This document shows positions 44,009-53,758 of a DNA stretch of 64,000 nt, in pieces. A program made the translations under genes and the position numbers. How positions within the stretch are numbered: the first letter of the stretch is position 1; the number at the start of each line of letters is the position of its first letter. The notes beneath the pieces were generated by a model, which was not told the origin of the DNA, did no database searches, and saw nothing but the letters and a program-made list of their open reading frames with translations. This DNA is from Bacillota bacterium (GTDB lineage Bacteria; Bacillota; Clostridia; Christensenellales; Aristaeellaceae). The stretch lies in NCBI GenBank assembly GCA_023395615.1, contig JAEWYP010000019.1, forward strand, positions 1 through 64,000, in the 5' to 3' direction.

Positions 44009-44618
44009 CGCAAAGCGCCTTGAACGCTCCAAAGCCCTTGTGGAGCACGATACGGTATATCCCGCGTTCGGCGTATCGCTCGCGGGGATGGACGAGGCGG
44101 GCCGCGGCCCTTTATTAGGCCCTGTGGCGGCTGCCTGCGTGATCATGCCGGCTACGCCGATCCTTCCGTGGGTAGACGACAGTAAAAAGTTGTCCCCGGC
44201 CCGACGGGAAGAACTTTACGGACAAATTCTGGAGATCGCGTTGTATGCGCGCGTGGGAGAAGCCGATGCGGAGGAGATCGACCGGCTGAACATCCTGCAG
44301 GCTACAAAACTCGCCATGCGCCGCGCGGCGGAAGACGCGCCCGCGACAATTTGTCTGGTAGACGCGATGCAGGGGTTGCAGCTTCCTTTTCCAACCGAAG
44401 CGATTGTTCACGGAGACGCGCTCAGCTATTCCATTGCCGCGGCAAGCATCGTTGCCAAAGTAACACGGGACCGCCAGATATGCGAAATGGCAGAAATGTA
44501 TCCGCAGTATGGTCTGGAACGGAACATGGGGTATGGCACGGCGGAGCACATTGAGGCGATCAGGCGATACGGGGCCTGCCCACAACACCGTCGCAGCTTT
44601 ATCGGGAAATGGATTTAG
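43995..44618 (+). CDS. rnhB: Ribonuclease HII
   Basis: This 207-residue enzyme cleaves RNA in RNA-DNA hybrids and starts removal of misincorporated ribonucleotides. The DEAGRGPLLGPV motif near residue 33, DDSKKLS near 61 and the C-terminal GYGTAEHIEAIRRYGACPQHRRSF carry the catalytic acidic residues and family signature. The start overlaps rbgA, and the reading frame differs. The usual downstream partner yraN is absent; the next gene is a large glycosyltransferase. Confidence 0.96.
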   Translation: MATINAKRLERSKALVEHDTVYPAFGVSLAGMDEAGRGPLLGPVAAACVIMPATPILPWVDDSKKLSPARREELYGQILEIALYARVGEADAEEIDRLNILQATKLAMRRAAEDAPATICLVDAMQGLQLPFPTEAIVHGDALSYSIAAASIVAKVTRDRQICEMAEMYPQYGLERNMGYGTAEHIEAIRRYGACPQHRRSFIGKWI

Positions 44619-44696
44619 TACAGATTCCCGATAAACTCGCAACGCTTTCTTATAAAGAAGCGGGCGTAAACTTGCAAAGAACAGGGTGTTTAGCAG

Positions 44697-47600
44697 ATGA
44701 AGAAATGGATATCCGGTTTCCTGCTTGCCATACTGTTAATGAGTCTTTTTTCCGGCTTTGCGCTGGCAGACGGTGCGAATTTGCTGGCAAACGGTGGTTT
44801 TGAAAATGTTGGAACTGCGGGCGAGCCTGATGGTTGGTACACCAATGCTTACCGTGCGCAGGAAGGTTTTACCCGGTTTGAAGTGACCGCGGAGAAAGCG
44901 CATTCCGGACAATACAGCGCGAAGATCACCAACGCCAACCTGAACGACGCGCGTTACAGCTGTACCATATCCGTCAAGCCCGAAACCATGTATCGTGTTT
45001 CGGGCTATATCCTTGTGGATTCGATGGGGGATTCCGGAAACGGCGCTAATTTTGCGATTGAAGACGTACCCTCTTATTCGGAATGCGTTTACGATACGCA
45101 GGGCGAATGGAAGTATGTGGAGTGGTTTGGCGAAACCGAAGCGGGACAGAACGAAATACAACTCGACGTGCGTGTGGGCGGATATGGCGCTGAAAGCCAG
45201 GGCGCAGCATATTTTGACGATATCTCCGTTCAGCAGGTGGACAGCCTGCCGGATGGAGTGACAGCCTCGCTGTGGTACAACGTGGACTCCGGAACGGTGA
45301 ACAATGATACGAGCGATACCGAAGAAGCGACTCCGCAGAAGAGCACGCTGCTGTTTGCGCTGCTGGCGGCGGCTTTTCTTTTGCTGGTTGCCATTAGTAC
45401 TCAATATGCGCTTCGGCAGGAATCCATTTCAAAACCAAAAACGAAAATTACCTATTTTGCTTTCTTTCTGGCACTCGCGGCTTCCCTTATCCTGCGAATC
45501 GGACTGGGCGGGAACGTAGCGGGATATCAGGTGGATATGAACTGCTTTTCCGCCTGGAGCCTGCGAATGGCACAAACCGGCCCTGCGGGTTTTTATGCAC
45601 CGGATTACTTCTGCGATTATCCGCCGGGATATATGCTGCTCCTGTGGCCGGTCGGCCTGTTGATCCAGACCATCGGATACGCCGACTCGCCGACGGTTCG
45701 GTTGATTATCAAGACGATCCCCATCCTTTGCGACATGGCGGCGGCAATAATGCTGTTCGTTTACGCGAAAAAGCGGGTTCCTCTCAAAGCGGCGGCGCTG
45801 GTGTCCCTGCTGATCGCGCTGAACCCCGCCGTACTCGTCAACGGTGCGGCCTGGGGACAGGTCGATTCTGTATTGATGCTACTGATGCTGCTTGTGACCG
45901 TAACGGCGATGGAAAAGAACTGGAAAGCGGCGCTGCCGCTATTCGCCGTGGCAGCGCTTACGAAACCGCAGGCCCTGCTGTTTGCGCCGATAGGCGCGGT
46001 GTGGCTGCTGATGGCGCTGGTGCGCGCGAAGCGTAGCGAACGGCGGAAGCAGTGGCAAGGCATTGGCTTCGGCCTGTTGATTGCTGCCGTGTGCACGATT
46101 GCGATTGTTCTGCCTTTTTCCATCAATCAGAGCGATCCGCTGTGGCTGGTCCGGCAGTATAAAGCCACCCTCTCCTCCTACGATTACGCAACATTAAACA
46201 CCGCAAACCTGATGTATCTGCTTGGGGGTAACTGGTCACACCTTACAGCGGGGGATACCTATGATATCACCATCCTTTCCGCGTGGATTCCGGCCCTTTC
46301 CGGAGCATTGCTGCTGGCGATCGGGCTGTGGACCGCGCGCCTTTACCGTGGGGTTCGTGAATATGCCTCGCGTCTGCGCACAATGGCGGGCAACCTTCGC
46401 CGGGGTACGGCGGAGGCGGATAGCCGCAAAGCGGCGCTGACGGCGTTGCTCTTGCTGTTTGGGCTGACGTTCATGGTATCCACCTTTTTCCCGTGTACCT
46501 ATCAAACCTATGGCACAACATGGATGGTGTTTGCGTATCTGTTTGCGCTGGTATATCTTGTGACCGAAAGAAAAGCCGATGCTCTGCCTTTTACCATGGC
46601 GCTGATGCTTGCAGGCGTGTATGTGCTTGGTCTGAAGGTGCACGAGCGTTACTTTTTCGCGGCGCTGGCGCTGCTGCTGCTGGGATATGTGCGCACTCGC
46701 GATAAACGCCTGCTGTGGCTGTGTGCGGGCTTCTCCGTAACAACGTTTGTCAACACCGCCATTGTACTGGATAATTCTATCCTTTTCGGGGCCTCTATGG
46801 GGCACCTGAATCAGGATACCTACGCGCTCAATGTTACACTGTGCGTATTGAACCTGTTGCTGTGCGGGTATGCAGGTTGGATTGCCTATACCGGAGTTAC
46901 CCCACAGACGGAAACAGACTCGATGCCTATAGGAGCAAGAAAAACCGACGCCTGTTACCGCAACGATCTGCTTACCCCCAAAGATGCCCGTCTGCACCTG
47001 ACGGCACGCGATTGGCTGATTCTGGGCGTTACGATCGTTCTATATTCGGCGCTTACCTTTACCAACCTGGGCAGCACAAAAGCACCACAGACGGCGTGGG
47101 TGGCTACGGCCGACGACGAGCAGGTCGTGTTGGAACTGGATCGTGAACAGACGTTCAAACTGCTGTATTACTGTGGAGTCAGCTATAATGACTTCTCTGT
47201 CGCCGTAAGCGACGATGGGGTCAACTGGTCCGAGAACTATCCCTGCCAGATGAGGGAAGGGCTTTGTTACCGTTGGAATTACGCCGTTACCAGCACGACC
47301 GATACCGATGGCAACGTGAAATACGACGATAATAACCCGGATAATCTGCTGTGGTTGACCGGTAAATATCTAAGGATCAACGCGGAGCAGGCGGGATTGA
47401 ACCTTTGGGAAGTGATCGTCCGCAATGAAGCGGGAGAAGAAATCCCCCTTACGTTGTACTCGCATACTGGTGGCAAGGATGTGCTGGAAACCGGAAAGCC
47501 TCCGGAAAATCTGATCGACGAGCCAGGCACGCTGGAGGGGGAACCGGGCTGGTTTAACGGCACATACTTTGATGAAATTTACCACGCACGCACTGCTTAC

Positions 47601-48908
47601 GAGCATCTGCATGGGATTGCACCCTACGAAACCACACACCCACCGCTTGGAAAATTGATGATGTCGGTTGGCATCGCGATTTTCGGTATGACGCCGTTCG
47701 GCTGGCGCTTCATGGGCGCGCTGGTAGGCGTGCTGATGTTGCCAGCGCTGTACCTGCTGGCCAAACAGCTGACAAAGCGGCGCGATATGGCGACATTTGC
47801 GATGCTGTTATTTGCATTTGATCTGATGCATTTTACACAGACACGAATCGCGACCATCGACAGTTTTCCGGTGTTGTTTATTCTGTTGTCCGTATTATGC
47901 ATGGTACGTTATCTGCAAACGGATGTATTTGCGATTCCTGCGGGGATCGCCGCAGAGGCCAGACCAAAGGTGATAACGAAAGCTTACCTGCGTACGCTGA
48001 TCCCACTTGCCTTAAGCGGATTCTTTATGGGGGTGTCCATCGCCAGCAAGTGGATTGGTCTGTACTCGGCAGTAGGGCTGGCGGTGCTGTTCTTCATTGC
48101 AGCGTACCGGCAGTTCCGCACGGGGCTTGTCGCGTACGACCTGGACAAAGACGACGCGTTGCTGACCCCTATACAACAACTGCGCGTTCTTTGGGCGCGG
48201 GAGCTTACGTTAAAACGGATTCTTGTTACCTGTGGGTTCTGTGTGCTGTTCTTTATCGCGGTTCCTGCGGCGATTTATTACCTGAGCTATATCCCGTACC
48301 TGTCTCCGACGGGTCCCGTCACGATTGACCGGATCGTAAAAGCACAGATCGGGATGTATAATTACCAGAGTACGCCCGGGTTGGGGATGGATCATCCGTT
48401 CTATTCGCCATGGTGGCAGTGGCCGCTGATCTTAAAACCCATGTGGTTTGATCAGGACAAGTTTGAACCCACCGGATATGCGAGCACCATCATGTGCATG
48501 GGCAACCCTCTGATCTACTATGTGGGGGCACTGTGCATGGTAATCGTGCTGGCGCTGTTTATCCGCAAGTACCTGCAAATCCGCGGCGGGCTGCGCCTGC
48601 GTCAGGGTGATGGCGACCTGACCCTGCCGGTGATCGTGATCGGTTTCTGCGCGCAATATCTGCCTTGGGTGCTGGTGCCGCGCTCCATGTACATGTACCA
48701 TTACTTCGCCAGTGTCCCCTTTATCATTCTGGCGACGATGTATGTGTTCAACCTCCTGCGGGATTCCAAATGGAAAACACGTGCGCTCGTGATTTACGTG
48801 ATATTGGCGGGAATCTTTTTCGCAATGTTCTTCCCGTATGCGTCGGGGTTGCTGACGCCCACGGGATATCTGGACTGGCTCAAATGGTTCTCCAAACTGT
48901 ATTATTAA
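44697..48908 (+). CDS. Very large membrane protein with two GT-C glycosyltransferase modules and carbohydrate-binding-like domains
   Basis: This 1403-residue protein is unusual in joining several parts. A signal peptide (1-24) is followed by a CBM4/9-like beta-sandwich (about 25-185, LLANGGFENVGTAGEPDGWY and AYFDDISVQQV). A membrane-rich GT-C-like module follows (about 218-745), then a discoidin-like extracellular sandwich (about 800-945, VSDDGVNWSENYP). The last part is a PMT-type GT-C module (about 960-1400) with FDEIYHARTAYEHL and THPPLGKLMM, where the DE pair is the PMT catalytic motif. The PMT half would transfer mannose or another sugar from a lipid phosphate donor to an exported acceptor. 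It sits between rnhB and comM, where Firmicutes normally have no such gene. Confidence 0.8.
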   Translation: MKKWISGFLLAILLMSLFSGFALADGANLLANGGFENVGTAGEPDGWYTNAYRAQEGFTRFEVTAEKAHSGQYSAKITNANLNDARYSCTISVKPETMYRVSGYILVDSMGDSGNGANFAIEDVPSYSECVYDTQGEWKYVEWFGETEAGQNEIQLDVRVGGYGAESQGAAYFDDISVQQVDSLPDGVTASLWYNVDSGTVNNDTSDTEEATPQKSTLLFALLAAAFLLLVAISTQYALRQESISKPKTKITYFAFFLALAASLILRIGLGGNVAGYQVDMNCFSAWSLRMAQTGPAGFYAPDYFCDYPPGYMLLLWPVGLLIQTIGYADSPTVRLIIKTIPILCDMAAAIMLFVYAKKRVPLKAAALVSLLIALNPAVLVNGAAWGQVDSVLMLLMLLVTVTAMEKNWKAALPLFAVAALTKPQALLFAPIGAVWLLMALVRAKRSERRKQWQGIGFGLLIAAVCTIAIVLPFSINQSDPLWLVRQYKATLSSYDYATLNTANLMYLLGGNWSHLTAGDTYDITILSAWIPALSGALLLAIGLWTARLYRGVREYASRLRTMAGNLRRGTAEADSRKAALTALLLLFGLTFMVSTFFPCTYQTYGTTWMVFAYLFALVYLVTERKADALPFTMALMLAGVYVLGLKVHERYFFAALALLLLGYVRTRDKRLLWLCAGFSVTTFVNTAIVLDNSILFGASMGHLNQDTYALNVTLCVLNLLLCGYAGWIAYTGVTPQTETDSMPIGARKTDACYRNDLLTPKDARLHLTARDWLILGVTIVLYSALTFTNLGSTKAPQTAWVATADDEQVVLELDREQTFKLLYYCGVSYNDFSVAVSDDGVNWSENYPCQMREGLCYRWNYAVTSTTDTDGNVKYDDNNPDNLLWLTGKYLRINAEQAGLNLWEVIVRNEAGEEIPLTLYSHTGGKDVLETGKPPENLIDEPGTLEGEPGWFNGTYFDEIYHARTAYEHLHGIAPYETTHPPLGKLMMSVGIAIFGMTPFGWRFMGALVGVLMLPALYLLAKQLTKRRDMATFAMLLFAFDLMHFTQTRIATIDSFPVLFILLSVLCMVRYLQTDVFAIPAGIAAEARPKVITKAYLRTLIPLALSGFFMGVSIASKWIGLYSAVGLAVLFFIAAYRQFRTGLVAYDLDKDDALLTPIQQLRVLWARELTLKRILVTCGFCVLFFIAVPAAIYYLSYIPYLSPTGPVTIDRIVKAQIGMYNYQSTPGLGMDHPFYSPWWQWPLILKPMWFDQDKFEPTGYASTIMCMGNPLIYYVGALCMVIVLALFIRKYLQIRGGLRLRQGDGDLTLPVIVIGFCAQYLPWVLVPRSMYMYHYFASVPFIILATMYVFNLLRDSKWKTRALVIYVILAGIFFAMFFPYASGLLTPTGYLDWLKWFSKLYY

Positions 48909-48932
48909 CCGAGGGGAAATGAGGGTTGCCTT

Positions 48933-50465
48933 TTGCTGGCAAAGGCGGTATCCGGTGGGCTGGAAGGTGTAAATGGATTTCTGGTAGATGTGGAAGCCTG
49001 CATCAGCAACGGGTTGATCGGCTTTGACGTGGTCGGCCTCCCCAGCGTCGCCGTAAAGGAGAGCCGGGATCGGATTCACGCGGCGATCGCGAACAGCGGC
49101 TACCCATGGCCGATGAAAAAGCTGACGGTCAACCTGGCCCCCGCAGATGTACGCAAGGAAGGCACCAGCCTGGAACTGGCCATCGCCGTAGCGTTACTGG
49201 CGGCTCAAAAGCCCGGATCGTTCCCGGAACTAACGCAAACGCTCCTGTTGGGAGAACTGTCCCTGCACGGGGAACTGATGCCGATCCATGGCACGCTTTC
49301 GATGGTGTTGGCCGCGCGAGAAGCTGGTTTCCGGAAAGTGGTATTGCCGACCGGCAACGCCAAAGAGGTGGAATGTCTGGGCGACCTGCAGGTATTCCCG
49401 GCGGCTACGCTTGCGCAGGCTGTGGAGCATCTGACCGGCGAAAAGCCGATACCGCCGCTTTCACAAATCCCGTATGAAAAATTGCTGGATGAGCAGCCGA
49501 TTGAAAACGATCTGAAGTATGTAAAAGGACAGAAGATTGCGCGGAAAGCGCTGGAGGTGGCGGCCGCGGGTGGCCACAACCTGCTGATGGTGGGGGTGCC
49601 GGGCAGCGGAAAAACCATGCTGGCGCGTTGTCTGCCGGGGATTCTGCCTCCACTTTCCTATGAGGAGGCGCTGGAGACAACCTGCATCCATTCCGCCGCG
49701 GGAGAACTGGCACGCGACGCGGGCCTGATGACCCGGCGGCCTTTCCGTTCACCGCATCATAACGCGTCGCTGCCCGCGATTATCGGCGGCGGCACGAAGG
49801 CGAAACCGGGCGAAGTGTCGTTGGCACATAACGGTGTGCTGTTTCTGGACGAGCTGCCGGAATACCAGCGCCAGACGCTGGAGGCGCTCCGTCAACCGCT
49901 GGAAGACGGATATGTGAACGTAACCCGTGTCAGTGGACAAGCGCGCTACCAAAGCCGCTGCATGCTGGTGGCGGGCATGAACCCCTGCCCCTGCGGCAAC
50001 CACGGCAGTAAAACCAAGCTCTGCCGCTGTAAACCTTACGAAATTCAGCGTTATCTGGGGCGGATCAGCGGACCGCTGCTGGATCGAATTGATATTCAGG
50101 TGGAGATGGACGCGGTAACGATTGACGAAATCGAGCAAAGCGGCGAGCAGGAAGACTCCCGCACAGTACAGCGGCGCGTACTGGCGGCCAGAGAAAAGCA
50201 GCTGATGCGTTATCAGAACGAGAATTACTTCTGTAACGCCAACCTGACCCAGGAAGGCGTTGAGAAATACTGTATGATGTCTGCGGAAGCGGCGGCGCTT
50301 CTGCACCGGGCGACGGAGCAGTTTCACATCAGCATGCGCGCCTATGGTCGAATCCGTAAGGTGGCGCGCACGATTGCCGATCTGGGCAATCATGATCAGC
50401 TGGAAGTTCAGGATGTGGCGCAGGCCATCCAACTGCGCAATCTGGACGGTCAGTATTGGAGGTAA
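48933..50465 (+). CDS. comM: YifB/ComM family Mg-chelatase-like AAA+ ATPase
   Basis: This 510-residue helicase-like ATPase promotes branch migration in natural transformation in some bacteria. The N-terminal Lon-substrate-like domain (about 1-165; GFDVVGLPSVAVKESRDRIHAAI) is followed by an AAA+ domain with Walker A GVPGSGKTMLARCLPG near 217 and Walker B LFLDELPEYQ, and the Mg-chelatase C-terminal part (about 395-500). The start is a TTG at 48933, with GAGGG 7 nt ahead. dprA follows after 3 nt; both act on incoming or recombining DNA. Confidence 0.94.
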   Translation: MLAKAVSGGLEGVNGFLVDVEACISNGLIGFDVVGLPSVAVKESRDRIHAAIANSGYPWPMKKLTVNLAPADVRKEGTSLELAIAVALLAAQKPGSFPELTQTLLLGELSLHGELMPIHGTLSMVLAAREAGFRKVVLPTGNAKEVECLGDLQVFPAATLAQAVEHLTGEKPIPPLSQIPYEKLLDEQPIENDLKYVKGQKIARKALEVAAAGGHNLLMVGVPGSGKTMLARCLPGILPPLSYEEALETTCIHSAAGELARDAGLMTRRPFRSPHHNASLPAIIGGGTKAKPGEVSLAHNGVLFLDELPEYQRQTLEALRQPLEDGYVNVTRVSGQARYQSRCMLVAGMNPCPCGNHGSKTKLCRCKPYEIQRYLGRISGPLLDRIDIQVEMDAVTIDEIEQSGEQEDSRTVQRRVLAAREKQLMRYQNENYFCNANLTQEGVEKYCMMSAEAAALLHRATEQFHISMRAYGRIRKVARTIADLGNHDQLEVQDVAQAIQLRNLDGQYWR

Positions 50466-50468
50466 CCC

Positions 50469-51584
50469 ATGGGCTATACCGAGGAACAACGCCGGTTGCT
50501 ATGGCTGTCTGCCGCAGAAATTTCGGCGGACAGGCTGCGCAGGCTTCTGGAACAGCGTGGCTCTGCCTGTGCCCTGTGGGAGGACTACGGCAAGGGAATC
50601 CCCCTGTCCGCCAACGCCGAAGCAAACCGAACGCTGGCACGCTACCACAGCGAAGCCGCGTTGGACGCGATCTGCGCCCGGATTGAGCAGAAAGGCGTGC
50701 ATCCTTTATTTGAAAAGGACGAGGCATACCCGGCGTTGTTGCGCTGTATTGACGACCCGCCTTATGTGGTATACGCTATGGGAGACGTGTCCGCGCTCAG
50801 CCGGCCCTCGGTTGGCGTGGTGGGCACGCGCTACCCCAGCGCATACGGCCGAAACATGGCGCGTTCTCTTGGGTTTGGACTTGCTCAGGCCGGGTTGTGC
50901 GTAGTAAGCGGTATGGCGCGAGGCGTGGACGGGTGCGCCCATGAAGGGGCGCTGGATGCGGAAGGAACGACAGTAGCGGTGCTGGGGAGCGGTGTGAACG
51001 TACCTTACCCGTTTGAGCATACCGCCCTGTACCACCGCATCATTGACGGGGGAGGCGCGGTGATCAGCGAGTATCCGCTGGACGCCGAACCGCTGACCTA
51101 CCACTTTCCTAACCGAAACCGTGTCATTAGCGGCCTGAGCCACGCGGTAATCTTCGTGGAAGGGCGTATAAAAAGCGGCGGGATGATTACCGTGGATGCG
51201 GCGTTAAAGCAGGGGCGAGACGTTTTCGCAGTGCCGGGTATGGCGGGGCAATCAGTCGCGGAAGGCCCCAACCGCATCATCAGGGATGGCGCGAGGCTGA
51301 TTACCTCGGTCTCGGACGTGCTGGAGGATATGGGGCTGCAACCCGGGCAGGACCTTACGGTCGAATCCCGTCCCCTGCCGCCGGAAGGGGATAACCCAAC
51401 GCAGAAGGCCATTTTACAGGCGCTGCTTAGGGAACCGATGGGAATGGACGCACTTTGCGGAGAAACGGGATTTTCCGCCGATTCGCTGATGGCGGAACTG
51501 AGTGTGATGGAAATTATGGGACAGGTTCGAAGGGACAGCGGGAACATTTTTGCGCTGACGATTCGCCTTACCCCCAAAGAGTAG
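50469..51584 (+). CDS. dprA: DNA processing protein DprA
   Basis: This 371-residue protein binds incoming single-stranded DNA and loads RecA during transformation. A short N-terminal helical part is followed by the extended Rossmann fold (about 95-295) with VGVVGTRYPSAYGRNMARSLG, VSGMARGVDGCAHEGAL and FPNRNRVISGLSHAVIFVEG, and a C-terminal winged-helix domain (about 315-370). Start ATG is 3 nt after comM. Full com machinery is not visible here, and dprA is common in non-competent Firmicutes too. The downstream topA starts 11 nt beyond the stop. Confidence 0.95.
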   Translation: MGYTEEQRRLLWLSAAEISADRLRRLLEQRGSACALWEDYGKGIPLSANAEANRTLARYHSEAALDAICARIEQKGVHPLFEKDEAYPALLRCIDDPPYVVYAMGDVSALSRPSVGVVGTRYPSAYGRNMARSLGFGLAQAGLCVVSGMARGVDGCAHEGALDAEGTTVAVLGSGVNVPYPFEHTALYHRIIDGGGAVISEYPLDAEPLTYHFPNRNRVISGLSHAVIFVEGRIKSGGMITVDAALKQGRDVFAVPGMAGQSVAEGPNRIIRDGARLITSVSDVLEDMGLQPGQDLTVESRPLPPEGDNPTQKAILQALLREPMGMDALCGETGFSADSLMAELSVMEIMGQVRRDSGNIFALTIRLTPKE

Positions 51585-51595
51585 GAGGCGCCTGT

Positions 51596-53758
51596 ATGGC
51601 AACGGCAAGCAACCAGAAACTGGTGATCGTGGAATCGCCCGCAAAGGCAAAAACCATTGAAAAATTCCTGGGCAAAGGGTATAAGGTGGAGGCGTCTCAG
51701 GGGCATGTACGGGACTTGCCCAAATCTCAGCTGGGCGTGGATCCGAAAAAAGATTTTGAGATGAAGTACATCACCATTCGCGGTCGTGGCGAAATCCTCG
51801 CAAAGATCAAGAAGGACGCCAAAGCGGCTTCCAAAGTGTATCTTGCGACAGACCCTGACCGTGAAGGGGAGGCCATCTCATGGCATCTGGCGCAGACGCT
51901 GGACATTGACCCGACAAAACCCTGCCGGATTGAATTTCACGAGATCACTAAAAAGGCCGTGAAAGAAGCGATCGACCATGTGCGCGCCGTGGACATGGAT
52001 CGCGTGGACGCGCAGCAGGCGCGCCGGGCGCTGGACCGGCTGGTAGGCTATAAAATTAGCCCGCTGTTATGGGCAAAGGTAAAAAAAGGATTATCGGCAG
52101 GCCGTGTGCAGAGTGTGGCGACCAAACTGGTGGTGCAACGGGAGGAAGAAATCGAGAACTTCATTCCCGAAGAATTCTGGGACGTGATCGCGGACACAGC
52201 AGCCTTGAGCGCTCGTGGGAAAAAGATTGTATTTCAGAGTAAACTTTCCGCGCTGGACGGAAAAAAAGCGGTCATCCGCAGCGCGGAAGAAGCGGCGGAG
52301 GCAAAGCGGAGGATTCTCGCAAGCCAGTTTAGCGTTTCCGCAGTCAAGCGCGGGGAGAAACTCAGCCGCCCGCAACCTCCGTTTACCACCTCGAGTCTGC
52401 AGCAGGAAGCCAGCCGCAAGCTTAACTTTTCCACTGCCCGCACCATGCAGGTAGTGCAGCAGCTCTATGAAGGCGTCGACATCGGCAAAGGCACGGTGGG
52501 CCTTGTGACCTATATCCGTACGGACAGCGTAAGGATCAGCTCCGAAGCGATCGATGCGGTACGAAAGCAGATTCTGGACAGTTACGGAGCGGAATATTGC
52601 CCGCAGAAACCCAACGAGTATAAGGGCCGCAAGAACGCGCAGGACGCTCATGAGGCAATCCGCCCTACGGATATGACCCTGCATCCCGAAAACGTGAAGG
52701 CAAGCCTGACACGGGAACAGTACAACCTGTACCGGCTGATTTACACCCGTTTTATGGCCAGCCAGATGAAACCCGCCGTATACGAAACCGTTACGCTGGA
52801 TTTTACCGGGCACGATGGGAAAAAGACTGCCGCGAAAAATACGGATGCCGGTACGGTACAACTGCGTTACTACGGCGAACATATGACTTTCGCGGGCTAT
52901 CGCGCCGTGTACATTGAAAGTCAGGATGACGAAACGGAAGAACCGGAAACCCTGATGCCTGATCTGAAGGAAGGAGATTCCGTCACGGTCAGCAAAGTGG
53001 ATACCGTGCAGCATTTTACCCAGCCGCCCGCGCGTTTTACCGAAGCGTCGCTGGTGAAAACGCTGGAGGAGAAGGGTATCGGCCGACCCAGCACCTATGC
53101 GCCTACCATCACCACCATTATCAGCCGTGGGTATGTATCCCGCGAGAAAAAGCGCTTGTACCCGACCGAGCTAGGCAAGATGGTCACCGCGATGATGCTG
53201 GAGTATTTCGCCCCCATTGTGGATACCGAGTTTACCGCCTCGCTGGAAACCAAACTGGATGATGTGGAAGAGGGCACGGTGCGCTGGCGCGCCATATTGG
53301 AGGAGTTCTACCCACCATTCGAAAAGATGCTGGAGGTCGCGGAAAAGCAGATCGAAAAAGTGGAGGTCAAGGACGAAGTCAGCGACGTGAAATGCGATAA
53401 ATGCGGCGCTATGATGGTATATAAAATGGGACGGTACGGCAGATTTTTGGCCTGTCCCAATTTCCCCACCTGCCGCAACACCAAGCCGATCGTTACCTAC
53501 ATCGAAGCGCCCTGCCCCAAATGCGGCGCGCGGCTGATGGAAAAAACCAGCCGGAAAAATCGCAAGTTTTACGGTTGCGAACGTTACCCGGAATGCGACT
53601 TTGTCAGCTGGGAAATGCCTGTAAAGGACAAGTGCCCGCAATGCGGCAGCTACATGATCGAGAAGCGCACAAAAAAGGGCGAGCGAGTACACCTGTGCGC
53701 CAACGAAAAATGTCATTATAAAGAAACGCTTCAGGAGAAAGAGGAACACGACGAATGA
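51596..53758 (+). CDS. topA: DNA topoisomerase I (type IA)
   Basis: This 720-residue enzyme relaxes negative supercoils. The Toprim domain contains VIVESPAKAKTIEKFLG near residue 10 and ATDPDREGEAISWHL, and the active-site tyrosine is in LVTYIRTDSVRIS near 300. IGRPSTYAPTI follows near residue 490. The C-terminal 125 residues hold three Cys4 zinc ribbons (CDKCGAMM, CPKCGARL and CPQCGSYM with their later CxxC pairs). I chose the ATG at 51596, with AGGAGGC 8 nt ahead; a longer in-frame start lies inside dprA. The stop overlaps trmFO by 4 nt. Confidence 0.97.
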   Translation: MATASNQKLVIVESPAKAKTIEKFLGKGYKVEASQGHVRDLPKSQLGVDPKKDFEMKYITIRGRGEILAKIKKDAKAASKVYLATDPDREGEAISWHLAQTLDIDPTKPCRIEFHEITKKAVKEAIDHVRAVDMDRVDAQQARRALDRLVGYKISPLLWAKVKKGLSAGRVQSVATKLVVQREEEIENFIPEEFWDVIADTAALSARGKKIVFQSKLSALDGKKAVIRSAEEAAEAKRRILASQFSVSAVKRGEKLSRPQPPFTTSSLQQEASRKLNFSTARTMQVVQQLYEGVDIGKGTVGLVTYIRTDSVRISSEAIDAVRKQILDSYGAEYCPQKPNEYKGRKNAQDAHEAIRPTDMTLHPENVKASLTREQYNLYRLIYTRFMASQMKPAVYETVTLDFTGHDGKKTAAKNTDAGTVQLRYYGEHMTFAGYRAVYIESQDDETEEPETLMPDLKEGDSVTVSKVDTVQHFTQPPARFTEASLVKTLEEKGIGRPSTYAPTITTIISRGYVSREKKRLYPTELGKMVTAMMLEYFAPIVDTEFTASLETKLDDVEEGTVRWRAILEEFYPPFEKMLEVAEKQIEKVEVKDEVSDVKCDKCGAMMVYKMGRYGRFLACPNFPTCRNTKPIVTYIEAPCPKCGARLMEKTSRKNRKFYGCERYPECDFVSWEMPVKDKCPQCGSYMIEKRTKKGERVHLCANEKCHYKETLQEKEEHDE

